Below are positions 1 through 12,095 of a DNA stretch of 64,000 bases, piece after piece. The translations under genes were made by a program, and so were the position numbers. This DNA comes from Sipunculus nudus. Its lineage: Eukaryota > Annelida > Sipuncula > Golfingiida > Sipunculidae. The stretch covers positions 41,703,973 through 41,767,972 of the forward strand of contig CM049319.1 of assembly GCA_026874595.1 (NCBI GenBank). Direction: 5' to 3'. The notes beneath the pieces were generated by a model. It ran no database searches, had not been told where the DNA came from, and saw only the letters and a program-made list of their open reading frames with translations. Position 1 is the first letter of the stretch; the number at the start of each line of letters is the position of its first letter.

Positions 1-1020
1 CGACTTTTACAGCTACACAGGTCTAGTTTTCGGCATTTCATAACATATGACCAGCTTGACACGCCAGAAAAGAAATCAGGCCAAATCTCGCACCATATCT
101 CGTCAAGCGAGAAAAAAACGAGATATCATGGAAATGCTTATAACTAGGCGACTTTTACAGCTACTCAGGTCTAGTTTTTGGCATTTGGTAACATTTGGCC
201 AACTTGACATAGTAAAACTGCCATACTTGGCGAAATCTCGCACTATATCTGGTCAAATGTGGAAAAACGAGATTTCACAGAAATGCATATAAGTCGGCGA
301 CTTTCACGGCTAGACAGGTCTAGTTTTTGGCATTCATTAACATTTGGACGGCTTGACATGACAAACCTGCAAGACTGGCCAAATCTCGCACCATATTTCG
401 TCAAACGATAAAAAAGGAGATTTCACAGAAATGCTAATAACTCGGCGACTTTTACAGCTAGACAGATGTAGTTTTCGCCATTTCATAACATTTAGAGAGT
501 TTGATATGACAAATCTACAAGACTGGCCAAATCCTGCACCATATCTCGTCAAACGAGAAAACACGAGAGTACACGGAAATGCTTATAACTCGGCGACTTT
601 TACAGCCAGACGGATCTAGTTTTCGCCATTTCGTAACGTTTGGCCGTCTTGACATAATAAAACTGCTCGTCTTGCCAAATCTCGTACTATATCTCGTCAA
701 GCGAGAAAAAAACATGATTTCACGTAAATGCTGATAACACGGCGACTTTTGCAGCTAGACAGGTATAGTTTCCGGCATTTTGTAATATTTGACAAACCTG
801 ACATGACAAAACTGGAAATCTCGCCAAAGCTCGCACCATTTCCCGTCAAACGAGAAAACACGAGATTTCATGCAAACGCTTATAACTCAGCGGCTTTTAT
901 AGCTAGACAGGTCTAGTTTTCGGCATTTCATATCATTTGGCCAGCTTGACATGACAAACCTGAAAACGTCTCACTGCTTCTTGTCAAACGAGATTAACGG
1001 GATTTCATGAAAAAATTTTG
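1..1020 (+). repeat. 148-bp satellite array, about 7 copies
   Basis: The phrase CGACTTTTACAGCTA recurs at 1, 149, 298, 446, 594, 743 and (diverged) 891, giving a period of 148-149 bp. Each unit carries an AAATCTCGCACCATATCTCG stretch followed by a TCTCGTCAAACGAGA-type dyad. The array runs off the left edge, so its full length is unknown. Copies differ by many substitutions and few indels. The unit resembles about 125 bp of the 1.6-kb module near 3,345-3,475 (GTTTTAAAGCTAGAG, CTAGTTTTTTGCAT and a TCTCG dyad), which suggests it was amplified from that module. Short open frames here are by-products of the periodicity. Confidence 0.93.
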
Positions 1021-1169
1021 AACTTGGTCCCTTTTACACTAGAAAGATATGCAGCTGTTAAAGGTCAGCATGCATAAATAAACATATTATCCGTTTCTGC
1101 TGCCCCCACAATGTTGCTCATTCATATGACTGTTTCTACATGCACTCTCTGTCTATCTGTCTCTATCAT

Positions 1170-2929
1170 TTCCATTTCCGGCAAGCGCGTGACCTCTGGT
1201 CATCTTGTTGCTTGCCGGAATCAAAGATTTCGGCAAGCATATTGGTCAGTTGCGTATGTCTGTTTGTCTGTTTGTCTGTCTGTCTGTTTGTTTGTCATCA
1301 CTCTCCTGGCCACAATTTTGCCATAATCACCTTGAAACTTACAGGGATAATGGAAAACAAAATTTCTAGGTGCCCTATTGTTTTTGGTTAATATAGGTCA
1401 ACAGTTAAGGTCAAGGTCATCGAAGAACCTCGAAATTTTATTTTTCTCATAACTTGGTCAAAAATGGCCGTATCAACCTCATTCTAAGATCATTTTGTTC
1501 GTCTTTTCTTTCCCCATATCATGGTATGATCAACTTTTGTTGACTTTGTGTCACCTTGTCAGTATGTCTGTCTGTTCCTCTGTTGTTGTCAATTTTGACA
1601 ACGGCCTTGATGTTCTGTCTGACATTTAGTACAGTACAGGCCACAATTTTGCAGCAATCACATTGAAACTTTCAGAGATGATGGAGAATTAAATTTCTAG
1701 GTGCTTTTGTGAAACACTTTTGTGAAACTTTTGTCAGTGTGTCTGTCTGTTTGTCAGTTGTCCTCAAATTCGCCTGCTTGCTCTTGCGTCTCACATATAG
1801 CATTCTACAGGCCACAGTTTTGAAAGAATCCTTTTGAAACTATAACATCTTAAGTCTTACACTAATATCTCGAAACCAATTTTTCATTTTCCGGATATGG
1901 CCGCTAGGGGGCGCTGAACTCGAACCTCTCCGAACATATCATGCTTTGGCAATATCTCCAAAACTATAAACCTCAGTTACATAAACTGTAGCTTTTTTCT
2001 TCCTTTGAGTCTTCTCCATAACCTGGATTAGTCATCTGGACTCAATCTTGAGTCACTTTGTCAGTGTTTTCGTCTGTTTGTCAGTTGTCCTCAAATTCGC
2101 CTGCTTAATTGTTGGCTCTTGCGTCTCAAATGTAGCATTCTATAGGCCATAGTTTTGACGGAGTCCTTTTGAAACTATTACATCTTATGTCTTACACTAA
2201 TATATAGAAATAAATTTTTCATTTTCCGGATATGGCCACTAGTGGGCGCTGCACACGACCCTCACACACATACCATTATATTGGCCATATCTCTACACCA
2301 AAAGCCTCTGTTATATAAACTATAGCTTATTTTCTTCCTTTGAATCTTCTCCATAACCTGATTAAGGCATCTGGTTTCAATCTTCTGTCACTTTGTCAGT
2401 GTGTCCATCTGTTTGACCGTTATCCTCAAAGTCGCCTGCTTGCTGGTTCTTACGCCTTACATATAGCATTCTACAGGCCACGGCTTTGACGGAATCCTTT
2501 TGAAACTATTACATCTTATGTCTTACACTAATATCTAGAAATAAATTTTTCATTTTCCGGATATGGCCACTAGTGGGCGCTGCACATGACTCTCACACAC
2601 ATACCATTGTATTGGCCATAACTCTACACCCAAAGCCTCAGTTACATAAGCTATAGCTTATTTTCTTCCTTTGAATCTTCTCAATCACTAGGTTATGTCA
2701 TCTGGTGTCAATCTTGTCTCTCAAAGTCACTATGTCACTCTGTTCGTCTTTTGTTGTCAGTTTTGTTTGCTTGCCTGTTCTTTTGTCTCATATGTCATTT
2801 TACGGGCCACATATTCTCAGCAATGTCCCTGAGAGTCATTCCATTAATAGAAAACCGACAATATGTTCTTTCTGTCCGTCTGTGTTTCACTTCCGATTTC
2901 CGGCAAGCGTTCGACCTATGGTCGTCTAG
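1170..2929 (+). repeat. Module unit 1 (~1.7 kb) with ~330-bp sub-repeats, ending in hairpin + CTAG
   Basis: The unit starts near an imperfect terminus (TTCCGGCAAGC at 1,176, hairpin 1,190-1,202) and an inverted GCTTGCCGGAA at 1,210. It contains sub-repeats about 335-341 bp apart, marked by CCGCTAGGGGGCGC-like boxes at 1,901, 2,236 and 2,577, and ends at the hairpin plus CTAG (2,912-2,929). A near match to 1,730-2,929 is found at 47,400-48,590 in unit C, ending at the same CTAG. No credible coding sequence; the open frames are read-through of TCTGTCTGTTTGTC-rich repeats. Confidence 0.85.
2901..2929 (+). other. Element terminus: subterminal repeat, hairpin, CTAG
   Basis: CGGCAAGCG is followed by the hairpin CGACC-TAT-GGTCG (2,912-2,924) and TCTAG. 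The sequence matches 48,562-48,590 closely up to CTAGTTT and then differs (TTTGTTTGTTG here, TTTAATTATT there), so this is a true element edge. A GC-rich hairpin followed by CTAG resembles Helitron-class 3' ends, although the one-base spacing is tighter than the classic case. Confidence 0.75.
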
Positions 2930-4588
2930 TTTGTTTGTTGCTTGCCGGAATCAAAGATTTCGGCAAGCATATTGGTCAGTTGCGTATGTCTGTTTGTCTG
3001 TCTGTTTGTTTGTTTGTTTGTCACCACTCTCCTGGCCACAATTTTGCCACAATAACATTGACACTTACAGGGATGTTCGAAAATATAATCTCTAGGTGCC
3101 CTATTGTTTTTGGTCAAAATAGGTCAAAGGTCAAGGTCGTCAAAACTTCTTAAAACGGGTTTTTTCTTCATATCTTTGTGACTATTAGTCGTATCTACTT
3201 CAACAATAGCTCATTTTAATCGTCATTCCAAGGCCTGTCATCTGGTGTGTAGCTGACTCAAATTTGCCGTAACCATGGTTACAAATTTCTGGGGAAAAGT
3301 CATGATATTCGAAAATAAGGGATCTTATTTTTCTAACTTTGTCAGTTTTAAAGCTAGAGTGATCTAGTTTTTTGCATCAGGTAGCATTCAACTAGTACTA
3401 CAAGATTTTATTACAACTCTTGCAGTATCTTGTAAAATATCTCGTGAATAGAGATATTTCGAGATTTCATTCATCTTGCGCCAAAGGCCACATTATTGCA
3501 GGAATCCTTTTGAAACTGACATATCATAAGTCCTACACTAGTATCTCGAAATTGTTTTTTCATTTTTTGAATATGACTGCTAGGGGGCGCTGCAAACGAC
3601 CCTCACACACATATCATTACATTGGCCATATCTCTAAAACCCAAAGCCTCAATTACATAAACTATAGCTTATTTTTTTCCTCTGAGTCTTCTCCATAAAC
3701 TGATAATGTCATCTGGTCTCAATCTTGTGTCATTTTGTCAGTGTGTCCGTCTGTTTGTCAGTTGTCCTCAAATTTGCCTGCTTGCTGGTTCTTGCGTCTC
3801 ACATATAGCATTCTACAGGCCACAGTTTTTAAAGAATCATTTGAAAACTGATGCATATTATGTTTCACAGAAATATCTCTAAACATTTTTCTATTTTCCG
3901 GATATGGCCGCTAGGTGGCGCTGCACATGACCCTCACACACATATCATTATATTGACCATATCTGTAAAACCCAAAGGCACAATTACAGAAACTATGGCT
4001 TATTTTCTTTCCCTGAGTCTTCTCCATGACCTAGTAATGTCATCTGGTCTCAATCTTGTGTCACTTTGTCAGTGTGTCTGTTTGTCAGTTGTCCTAAAAT
4101 CCGCCTACTTGCTGGTTCTTGCGTCTCATATATAGCATTCTAAAGGCCACCGTTTTTTTTTCAGGAATCCTTTCAAGACTGGTACATCTTATGTGTTACA
4201 CTAATATCTTAAAACAGATTTTTCATTTTCCGGATATAGCCACTAGGGGGCGCTGCACTTTCACCTCCCCAACATATCATATTTTGGCTATCTCTCCAAA
4301 ATTCTAAACCTTACCTACATAAACTCTCGCTAATTTTGCTCTTCTTCACCTTCGGCGCTTTTGTCTGTAATCTGTTATCACATATGTGTCAGTATGTCTG
4401 TCTGTTCGTCTTTTGTTGTCAGCTTTGTCTGCTTCCTCGTTGCTTTGTCTGATATGTCATTTTACAGGCCACAACTTCTCAGCAAACGCTGAGGGTCATT
4501 CAAATAATAGAAAACCCACAATATGTTCTGTCTGTCCGTCTGTCTGTCATTTCAACTTCCGGCAAGCGCTCGACCTCTGGTCGTCTAG
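2930..4588 (+). repeat. Module unit 2 (~1.66 kb), head-to-tail with unit 1
   Basis: It begins with TTTGTTTGTT and a 12-bp-arm hairpin at 2,941-2,967, and ends with hairpin 4,571-4,583 and CTAG at 4,585-4,588. Inside lie DR1-like AGGTCAAAGGTCA (3,121-3,133), the 14-bp palindrome GTAACCATGGTTAC (3,269-3,282), a satellite-like segment (3,345-3,480), and three GCTAGGGGGCGC-type boxes at 3,577, 3,908 and 4,240, about 331 bp apart. This order is the same in the other units. Confidence 0.85.
4561..4588 (+). other. Element terminus at the left edge of unit A
   Basis: Hairpin CGACC-TCT-GGTCG (4,571-4,583) then TCTAG, preceded by TTCCGGCAAGCG. It separates module unit 2 from the ~22-kb unit A. Downstream is TTTGTTTGTTTG without the GCTTGCCGGAA inverted arm found after the 2,929 and 26,345 termini. 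Confidence 0.7.
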
Positions 4589-7560
4589 TTTGTTTGTTTG
4601 TTGTCATCACTCTCCTGGCCACAATTTTGCCACAATCACCTTGAAACTTTCAGGGATGATGAACAACCAACATTCTAGGTGCCCTATTGTTTTTTGTCAA
4701 AATAAGTTAAAGGTCAAGGTCAAGGTCATCAAAACTTTTTTTTCTTCATATCTTTGTTACTATTAGTCGTATCTTCTTCAACAATAGCTGATTTTAATTG
4801 TCATTCCAAGGCCTGTCATCTGGTGTGTAGCTGACTCAAATTTTCCGTAACCATGGTTTCAAATTTTTTTTTTGGGGGGGGGGGGAAAGTCATGATATTC
4901 GAAATTAAGGGGTCTTATTTTTCTAACTTTGTCAGTTTTAAAGCTAGAGAGACCTAGTTTTTTGCATCAGGTAGCATTCAACTAGTACTACAAGATTTTA
5001 TTACAAGTCTTGCAGTATCTCGTAAAATATCTCGTGAATAGAGATATTTCGAGATTTAATTCATCTTGCGCCAAAGGCCACATTATTGCAGGAATCTTTT
5101 TGAAACTGACATATTATAAGTCCTACACTAGTATCTCGAAATTGTTTTTTCATTTTTTGAATATGGCTGCTAGGGGGCGCTGTACACGACCCTCACACAT
5201 GTATCATTACATTGGCCATATCTCTAAAACCCAAAGCCTCAATTACATAAACTATAGCTTATTTTTTTCCTCTGAGTCTTCTCCATAAACTGATAATGTC
5301 ATCTGGTCTCAATCTTGTGTCACCTTGTCAGTGTGTCTGTCTGTTTCTCAGTTGTCCTGAAATTCGCCTGCTTGCTGGTTCTTGCGTCTCACAATAGCAT
5401 TCTACATGCCACAGTTTTTAAAGAAGCATTTGAAAACTGATGCATATTATGTTTTACAGAAATATCTCAAAACATATTTTTCATTTTCCGGATATGGCCG
5501 CTAGGTGGCGCTGCACTTGACCCTCACACACATATCATTATATTGACCATGTCTCTAAAACCCGAAGCCTCAATTACAGAAACTTTAGCTTATTTTCTTT
5601 TCCTGAGTCTTCTCCATGATCTAGTAATGTCATCTGGTCTCAATCTTGTGTCACTTTGTCAGTGTGTCCGTCTGTTTGTCAGTTGTCCTCAAATTCGCCT
5701 ACTTGCTAGTTCTTGTTTGTTTGTCATCACTCTCCTGGCTCACAATTTTGCCACAATAACCTTTAAACTTTCAGGGATGATGAAAAACAAAATTTTCAGG
5801 TCCCCTATTGTTTTTGGTCAATATAGGTCAACGATTAAGATCAAGGTCATCGAAAAACCTCTAAATTTTATTTTCCTTATATCTTGGTCAAAAATGGTCC
5901 TATCAACCTCATCCTTACCTCATTTTGCTCGTCTTTCCATTTCCCATATCACGGTATGATACCTTGTTGACCTTGTGTCACCTTATCAGTATGTCTGTCT
6001 GTTCCTCTGTTGTCAATTTTTTCAACGACCTTGATATTCTGTCTGACATTTTGTACACTACAGTCTACAGACCACAATTTTGCAGCAATCACCTTGAAAC
6101 CTACAGAGATGACGAAAAACCAAACTTCTAGCAATCCAATTGTTTTTGGTCAATGTAGGTCAAAGGTGAAGGTCAAGGTCATTGAAAAACCTTTAAACGT
6201 TATTTTCCTTATAACTTGGTCAAAAAGGGCCGTATCTGCATCATTCTAAGGTAATTATGTTTGTTTATCCAGTCCCCATATCATGGTATGATCAACCGTA
6301 GTTGACCTTGTGTCACCTTGTCAGCATGTCTATCTGTTTGATTGTTGTTGGAAATTTTATCAATGGCCGTTTGTTCTGTTTGACATTTAGCAGAGTACAG
6401 GCCACAATTTCGCGACAATAACCTTGAAACTTTCAGAGATGATGGAAAAACTGATATTCTACGTGCCCAATTGTTTTTGATGACCAGAGGTCAAAGGTCA
6501 AGGCCATTGAAAACCTCGAAATATTTTTTTACTAATAACTTGGTCAAAAATGGTCGTATTAACCCTATTCTTACCTCGTTTTGTTTGCCTTTCGATTCCC
6601 CATATCATGGTATGATCAACCTTTGTTGACCTTGTGTCACCTTGTATGTCTGTCTGTTCCTCTGTTGTTGTCAATTTTGTCAATGGCTTAGAAGTTTTCT
6701 CTGAAATTTAGCACACAACAGACCACAATTTCGCCACAATAACTTTGGAACTTTCAGAGATGATAGATAACTAAAATTTTAGGTGCCCTATTGTTTTTGG
6801 TCAATATAGGTCAAGGGCAAGGTCATCGAAACACCTCGAAATTTTTTTGTTTGGTTGTCCGCACTCTCCTGGTCACAATTTTGCCTCAATCACCTTGACA
6901 CTCGCAGGGTTGATGGAAAATTAAATTTCTAGATGCCCTATTGTTTTAAGTCAAAATAGGTCATAATTTAAATGCCTTATTTTCCTCATAACTTAGTCAA
7001 AATTGTCGTATCAACCTGATTCTTATCTCATTTTGTTCGTCCTTCCATTTCTCATATCATGGTATGCTCAACCTTTGTGGTCTTGTGTCACCTTGTCAGT
7101 ATGTCTGTCTGTTCAACTGTTGTTAAAAATTTCTTCAACGGCCTTAATGTTCTGTTTGACATTTAGCGCACTTCAGGTCACAATTTTGAAACAATTGCCT
7201 TTAAACTTTAAACTCCATGTTTATTGGAGGTTTTTTTTAATGGTTGAAAGTTATAAAAAAACTCAAAATTGTTTCTCGTCATATCTTTGTCAGATATGGT
7301 CATATCCAACTCAACCTTGCCTCATTGTGTTTGCCTCCCCATTGCGAATATCATGATGTGGTCAACCTTGTGTCAGTATGTCTGCCTGTTCCTCTGTGGT
7401 TGTCATTTCCTTCAACTGCTTTGTTAGTTTGTCAGACATTTAGGGCAATGCAGGCCACAATTTTGCAGCAATTTCCCTAAAACTTATAAAATAAGTACCT
7501 GTCGTCCCAATATGGAAGCTTTTTTTTTCCTGGTGAAAATTGGCTCGAGGTCATCCAAAA
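4589..7560 (+). repeat. Module repeats at the left of unit A
   Basis: The first part matches the 1.6-kb module, with boxes at 5,167 and 5,498. From about 5,700 it becomes a run of ~325-bp repeats marked by CATATCATGGTATGATCAACC-like phrases near 5,950, 6,286 and 6,611, then by a shortened form at 7,058. Each holds TCAAGGTCA-type half-sites and CCTTGTGTCACCTTGTCAGT. The last ~300 bp are the most diverged. No coding content is supported. Confidence 0.82.
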
Positions 7561-9319
7561 CGCTGTAATCTTTACTTTCTTGATTTTGATTCAGATTTTT
7601 TATATGTTGCTTATCATAATAAGACATTCTTTTGGTCTGTTTGGAAGTTCCTGAGAGATCGATGAAATAATGAATAACAAAAATTTTAAATATAATGTTT
7701 TATTGAATGAAATCATTAGAAAGGTCACAGTATACATACACTCATACGTATATATTTAATATTCAAATATTTCATTTATTGTGAAATTGCAACATGTTAT
7801 GATCATCAGTGAAGTATTTATCAGTAACATATGGATACTACAAGTTTTTGTGTAAAAGGTCCGTCAGATTTGCAAACTGCATGTATCCTAGTTAGCAACC
7901 TCGCTTAGCCAGCACATGTTCAAACATACTGGTATGCCATTGGTTCTTCCCTTATAGACCGACTGTGGTTATTACAGAGCCTGTTAACGCAGTTCACAAA
8001 TGATGCAACACCACTGCACAGAGTGTGGCTTGGACAAGGTTGACAGCTGAAAGGACTGGTAATCTCCGCACCGGTTTCAAGATTCAGATTTCAAGATCTG
8101 AAATATGACATGGGACCCCACCTAATAGTCTGGGAATGGAGACCAGACCTCCCATGTACCCACTGGCTACTTAAACACACTGCCCGCATAACAGCCGGGA
8201 GTGGTTGGTCGGCTATTTTACAAAGTGCTGAAATCCGAATTCCTTCATCGACCTGGACAGTTTGCCTACTCACTTGTGATTAAAATAACAATGGATGTGA
8301 CTAATACATAAATCAGTAAACGTAATTACATGGTTGGGTAATAACGATATTTTAGACAAATTTGTTAAGAAAACGATACAATGGCTTTGTGCAGATAAGG
8401 AAAATATGTATTTATACATTGATCCACTTTAAACTACACAATATAACATTGCAGTAGCTGATACTGAAAAATTAAAGAGTGCGTCTGAAATTTCACTACA
8501 GTCATACACATATGAACAGAAATGGTATGAAAATGCCTCTTGACTGTCATCGAACTATAGCCTGGTCGTATTTCTGGATAGGTATTTATGAAGACGATAA
8601 ATACAATATTATTATGTTTTACTCCATTTTTCCATTATGTGCCTGTAATTTCCTCCTTACACAGAATGCAATACATGATATGTGGTTCTGTTGCGATGAA
8701 TATAAATCATATATATCATATTACACATTATACACCCATACTTGTGTTCCCATCTGAGTTTTTGTTTGACAATCAAAAGTGAGACTCAAAACTTGATCAG
8801 TGTACAAGTAGGTTAATTAAATGTCCCCAGAATTACTTTAACAAAATGAGTCCACCTGTGAAATATTTTCGATAAAGAAGAGACTACACTGAAAAGAACC
8901 TCGAGCATGCGTGCCAGGATGGAATTGTATACACAACAAACAATGTTCTACATGTGCTCTCTTCCAAAGGTGTAAAGATCATATACTGTGAATATTCATA
9001 TTTTTGTTCTAATATTTTTATTCTATTACTATCCTTCAGATTTCAATTAACAAATGTAGTATTACAAACAATGTACTAGTATTACATAAGGATATTGATA
9101 CGCTGTGTATTTGTACATGTATTGGTGTGATAACCAATGTAAGTGGGTCTAAATATTTTAAATTATATCACTGATCAAAATATGGTGTACTAATATTTTA
9201 TATATACATATCTTGGCTGAAAAAACCCATGGTTGTTATACTTTTAAATATATCCACAATGCCGGCCAAATCCTGTTTTCAGGCCACTCTTTTTATTGTA
9301 TTTGGACGTAATAGATGAT

Positions 9320-9354
<35 letters not shown>

Positions 9355-9600
9355 CATGTGGGTGGGTGTTGGTGTGTTTGGGGAACAAAAATGAAACACG
9401 TAACATTACACGTGTAACACATAAAAGGTCCTTATTTCCCAAGGCTGTCTACTTTGCTAATGCTCAATGTCGAGGTTTGATTGCGGTCAAAATTCCATTT
9501 TGTACTGTGTTATAGCGGAATTTCTTTCAAGGTCCTGGAGTTGGCTTCTTTCAATTTCTCCCCTTTTCCCGTGTAATATATTTTCTTTCATGCATCTTTA
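7561..9600. other. Spacer shared by units A and B, no recognised gene
   Basis: This stretch matches 29,271-31,310 almost base for base but resembles no family I can name. A 60-codon minus-strand frame at 8,091-8,273 is preserved in copy B (29,767-29,949) with two residue differences. It has no recognisable motif, and conservation between recent duplicates is not evidence of function. A short CA/TA microsatellite lies near 9,321-9,356. The rest is AT-rich. Confidence 0.6.
9321..9356. repeat. (CA)n/(TA)n microsatellite
   Basis: Twelve CA dinucleotides are followed by a short TA run. The matching tract in unit B (about 30,996-31,034) is interrupted by CTCT, so the two copies diverged here after duplication. 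Confidence 0.95.
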
Positions 9601-9639
9601 AGGTAGTACATTTCCTGTTTTCAAGCAACCAAAGATATT

Positions 9640-11575
9640 GCATTCGTCGCAACAGACTCTTTAACCATAATGACACGTATTATAATCATTGGTACACAAA
9701 TGCCTCTGAACTGAACTTTATTTTGATCAGATTTGTGGATACATAGCGTTTTTTTATCATATATCAATATACATTATCAACTTTTTTTATAAATAATGTT
9801 TATTGAGATTTCGTGGTTAATACATATATAAAATATTAATACAAACATGAATATGGTAAGATGAAAAATATAATTAAAATGGAAGGAAAACAAGTGTTGC
9901 ATGATACATATTTTCTAAGATAGTTCATTATTTTTTTTAATAAATATATTGCATCCGTCACAACAGTCTCTTCCACATTTAAACATAATCACACGTATGA
10001 TTATCATTCGTACACAAATGCCTTTGAATTGAACTTTATTTTAATCAGATTTCTCGATACATAACCGTTGTTTGACCATAAATTGATATGCATTATAATT
10101 TTTTTTTTAAATAATGGTTATTGTGATTTCATGATAAATAAATATATAAAAATATACTCTTACAAAGTTGAATATGGTAACATATAAAAATAATAATAAT
10201 TAGAATGTAGGAAAAATAAGTGATGGCATGATTTATATATAAATTAAGACAGTCATTAATTTTTGAATAAATATATTGCATCCGTCGGAACAGTCTCTTC
10301 GACATTTAAACATAATTACTCATATGATAATCATTCGTACACAAATGCCTTTGAATAGAACTATATTTTAATCAGATTTCTGGATACATAACTTTTTCAG
10401 ACCATATATTAATATGCATTATCATTTTTTTAATAATAGTTTTTGAGATTTAATGATCAATAAATGAATAAAAATATACTAATACAAAAATGAATATGGT
10501 AAAATATGAAAATAATAATTCAAATGGAAGGAAAATAAGTGATGGCATGATACATATCTTCTAAGATAGTTCATTTATTTTTTTAATCAATATATTGTAT
10601 CCGTCGGAACAGTCTCTTCCACATTTAAACATAATCACACGTATGATTATCATTCGTACACATATGCCTTTGAATTCAACTTTATTTTAATCGGATTTCT
10701 GGATACATAACGTTTGTTTGACCATATATTAATATGCATTATAATTTTTTTTTAAATATTGGTATTGAGATTTCATGATCAATAAATATATAAAAATATA
10801 TTAATACAAAGATGAATATGGTAACATAAAAATAATGATAATTAAAATTTAAGAAAAATAAGTGACGGCATTATTTATATATAATCTAAAATAGTTCATT
10901 TATTTTTGAATAAATATATTGCATCCGTCGAAACAGTCTCTTCGACATTTAAACATAATCACACGTATGATAATCATTTGTACACAAATGCCTTTGAAAT
11001 GAACTTTATTTTAATCAGATTTCTCGATACATAACGTTTGTTTGACCAAGTACTAATATGCATTATAATTTAAAAAATATAAAAATGGTTACTGAGATTT
11101 CATGATCAAAAAATATTTAAAAACTTACTAATGCAAAAATGAATATGGTAACATATAAAAGTAATGAGAATTAAAATGGAAGAAAAATTGGTGATGGCAT
11201 GATATATATAATCTAAGACAGTTCATTTATTTTTGAGTAAATATATTGCATCCGTCAGAACAGTCTCTTCCACATTTAACCATAATCACATATATGATAA
11301 TCATTCGTACACATTCGTATGTCTTTGAATTGAACTTTATTTTAATCAGATTTCTGGATACATAACTTTGAAGACCATATATTAATATGCATAATCATTT
11401 TTTTCAGTAATTGTTATTGAGATTTCATGAAAAAAATATATAAAAAAATACTAATACAAAGATGAATATGGTAACATATAAAAAAATGATAATTAAATGG
11501 AAAAAAATAAAAGAAAAAAAAAACTGATAGCATGATATATATAATCTAAGATAATTCATTTAGTTTTGAAACTAC
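9640..11575. repeat. AT-rich ~320-bp minisatellite, six copies
   Basis: The phrase GCATCCGTCGCAACAGTCTC recurs with variants at 9,640, 9,951, 10,278, 10,597, 10,921 and 11,248, spaced 311, 327, 319, 324 and 327 bp. Each unit also has CACACGTATGATAATCATTC, TTGAACTTTATTTTAATCAG and a TATATTAATATGCAT segment. The array abuts the end of the endonuclease frame, so it forms the 3' flank of the Helentron gene. Unit B has only three copies. Confidence 0.93.
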
Positions 11576-12095
11576 ACAATGTAATGTCATGATCAGAGAA
11601 ATATGCATCATGGACTTCTGCAGTAACATCGAGTGTACCATTATTGTTGTGATATATATGGTCTATCAGTGTACCTCTATCAGTCGTAGGCTTTGTTACA
11701 AATTGCTCAAAACCGTATTGCTTCATTAAAAGATATAACTTACTTTCTTGCTTCTCATTCAAGTCATCATTAAAGTCACCTAATACAAACACTGGCAAAT
11801 TCAATGGAATGGAGGAAATGACAGAACTCAATTTTTGGCAAAAGTTTTCGAGAGGGTCGGACGGTTTTCTGTACGCATCAACAACAATCATTTTGGATTT
11901 ATCAACTATCAACTGTACAATTTTACATTGCAATGCCTCACACTGGACAGTAAACTCCTCTGCTTGTAATTTCTGTTTAACACATATCATAACACCATGT
12001 AATCCACTGTGATTTTGTTCAGATGGTACATTATACCTGAAAATGTCATACTGGTACTTTTCACAAAATATATCCAGATTGTGCTCATCTGTCAA
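11556..12095 (-). CDS. EN (endonuclease/exonuclease/phosphatase) domain fragment, copy A
   Basis: This 179-residue open frame covers most of the C-terminal EN domain. Visible motifs are GVMICVK, AYRKPSDP with the conserved Tyr, VFVLGDFNDD with the Asp/Asn pair, RGTLIDHIYH, and the terminal SDHD. The N-terminal part with the metal-binding Glu (CFTETYL in copy B) is missing, because a 29-base deletion near 12,095 removed it and shifted the frame away from the helicase. In Helentrons this domain is thought to help cleave DNA during transposition. Alone, without its Glu, it should be inactive. The AT-rich minisatellite begins just past its stop codon. Identification of the family is confident; expression is unknown. 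Confidence 0.85.
   Translation of the reverse strand: MTDEHNLDIFCEKYQYDIFRYNVPSEQNHSGLHGVMICVKQKLQAEEFTVQCEALQCKIVQLIVDKSKMIVVDAYRKPSDPLENFCQKLSSVISSIPLNLPVFVLGDFNDDLNEKQESKLYLLMKQYGFEQFVTKPTTDRGTLIDHIYHNNNGTLDVTAEVHDAYFSDHDITLCSFKTK

Noticed and set aside
1-1020. CRISPR-like array
   Set aside because: Repeat and spacer are not distinguished; the whole 148-bp unit is repeated, and the context is eukaryotic.
11556-12095. Interpretation as a LINE endonuclease
   Set aside because: In copy B the EN domain is fused in frame to the helicase and no reverse transcriptase motif is present.
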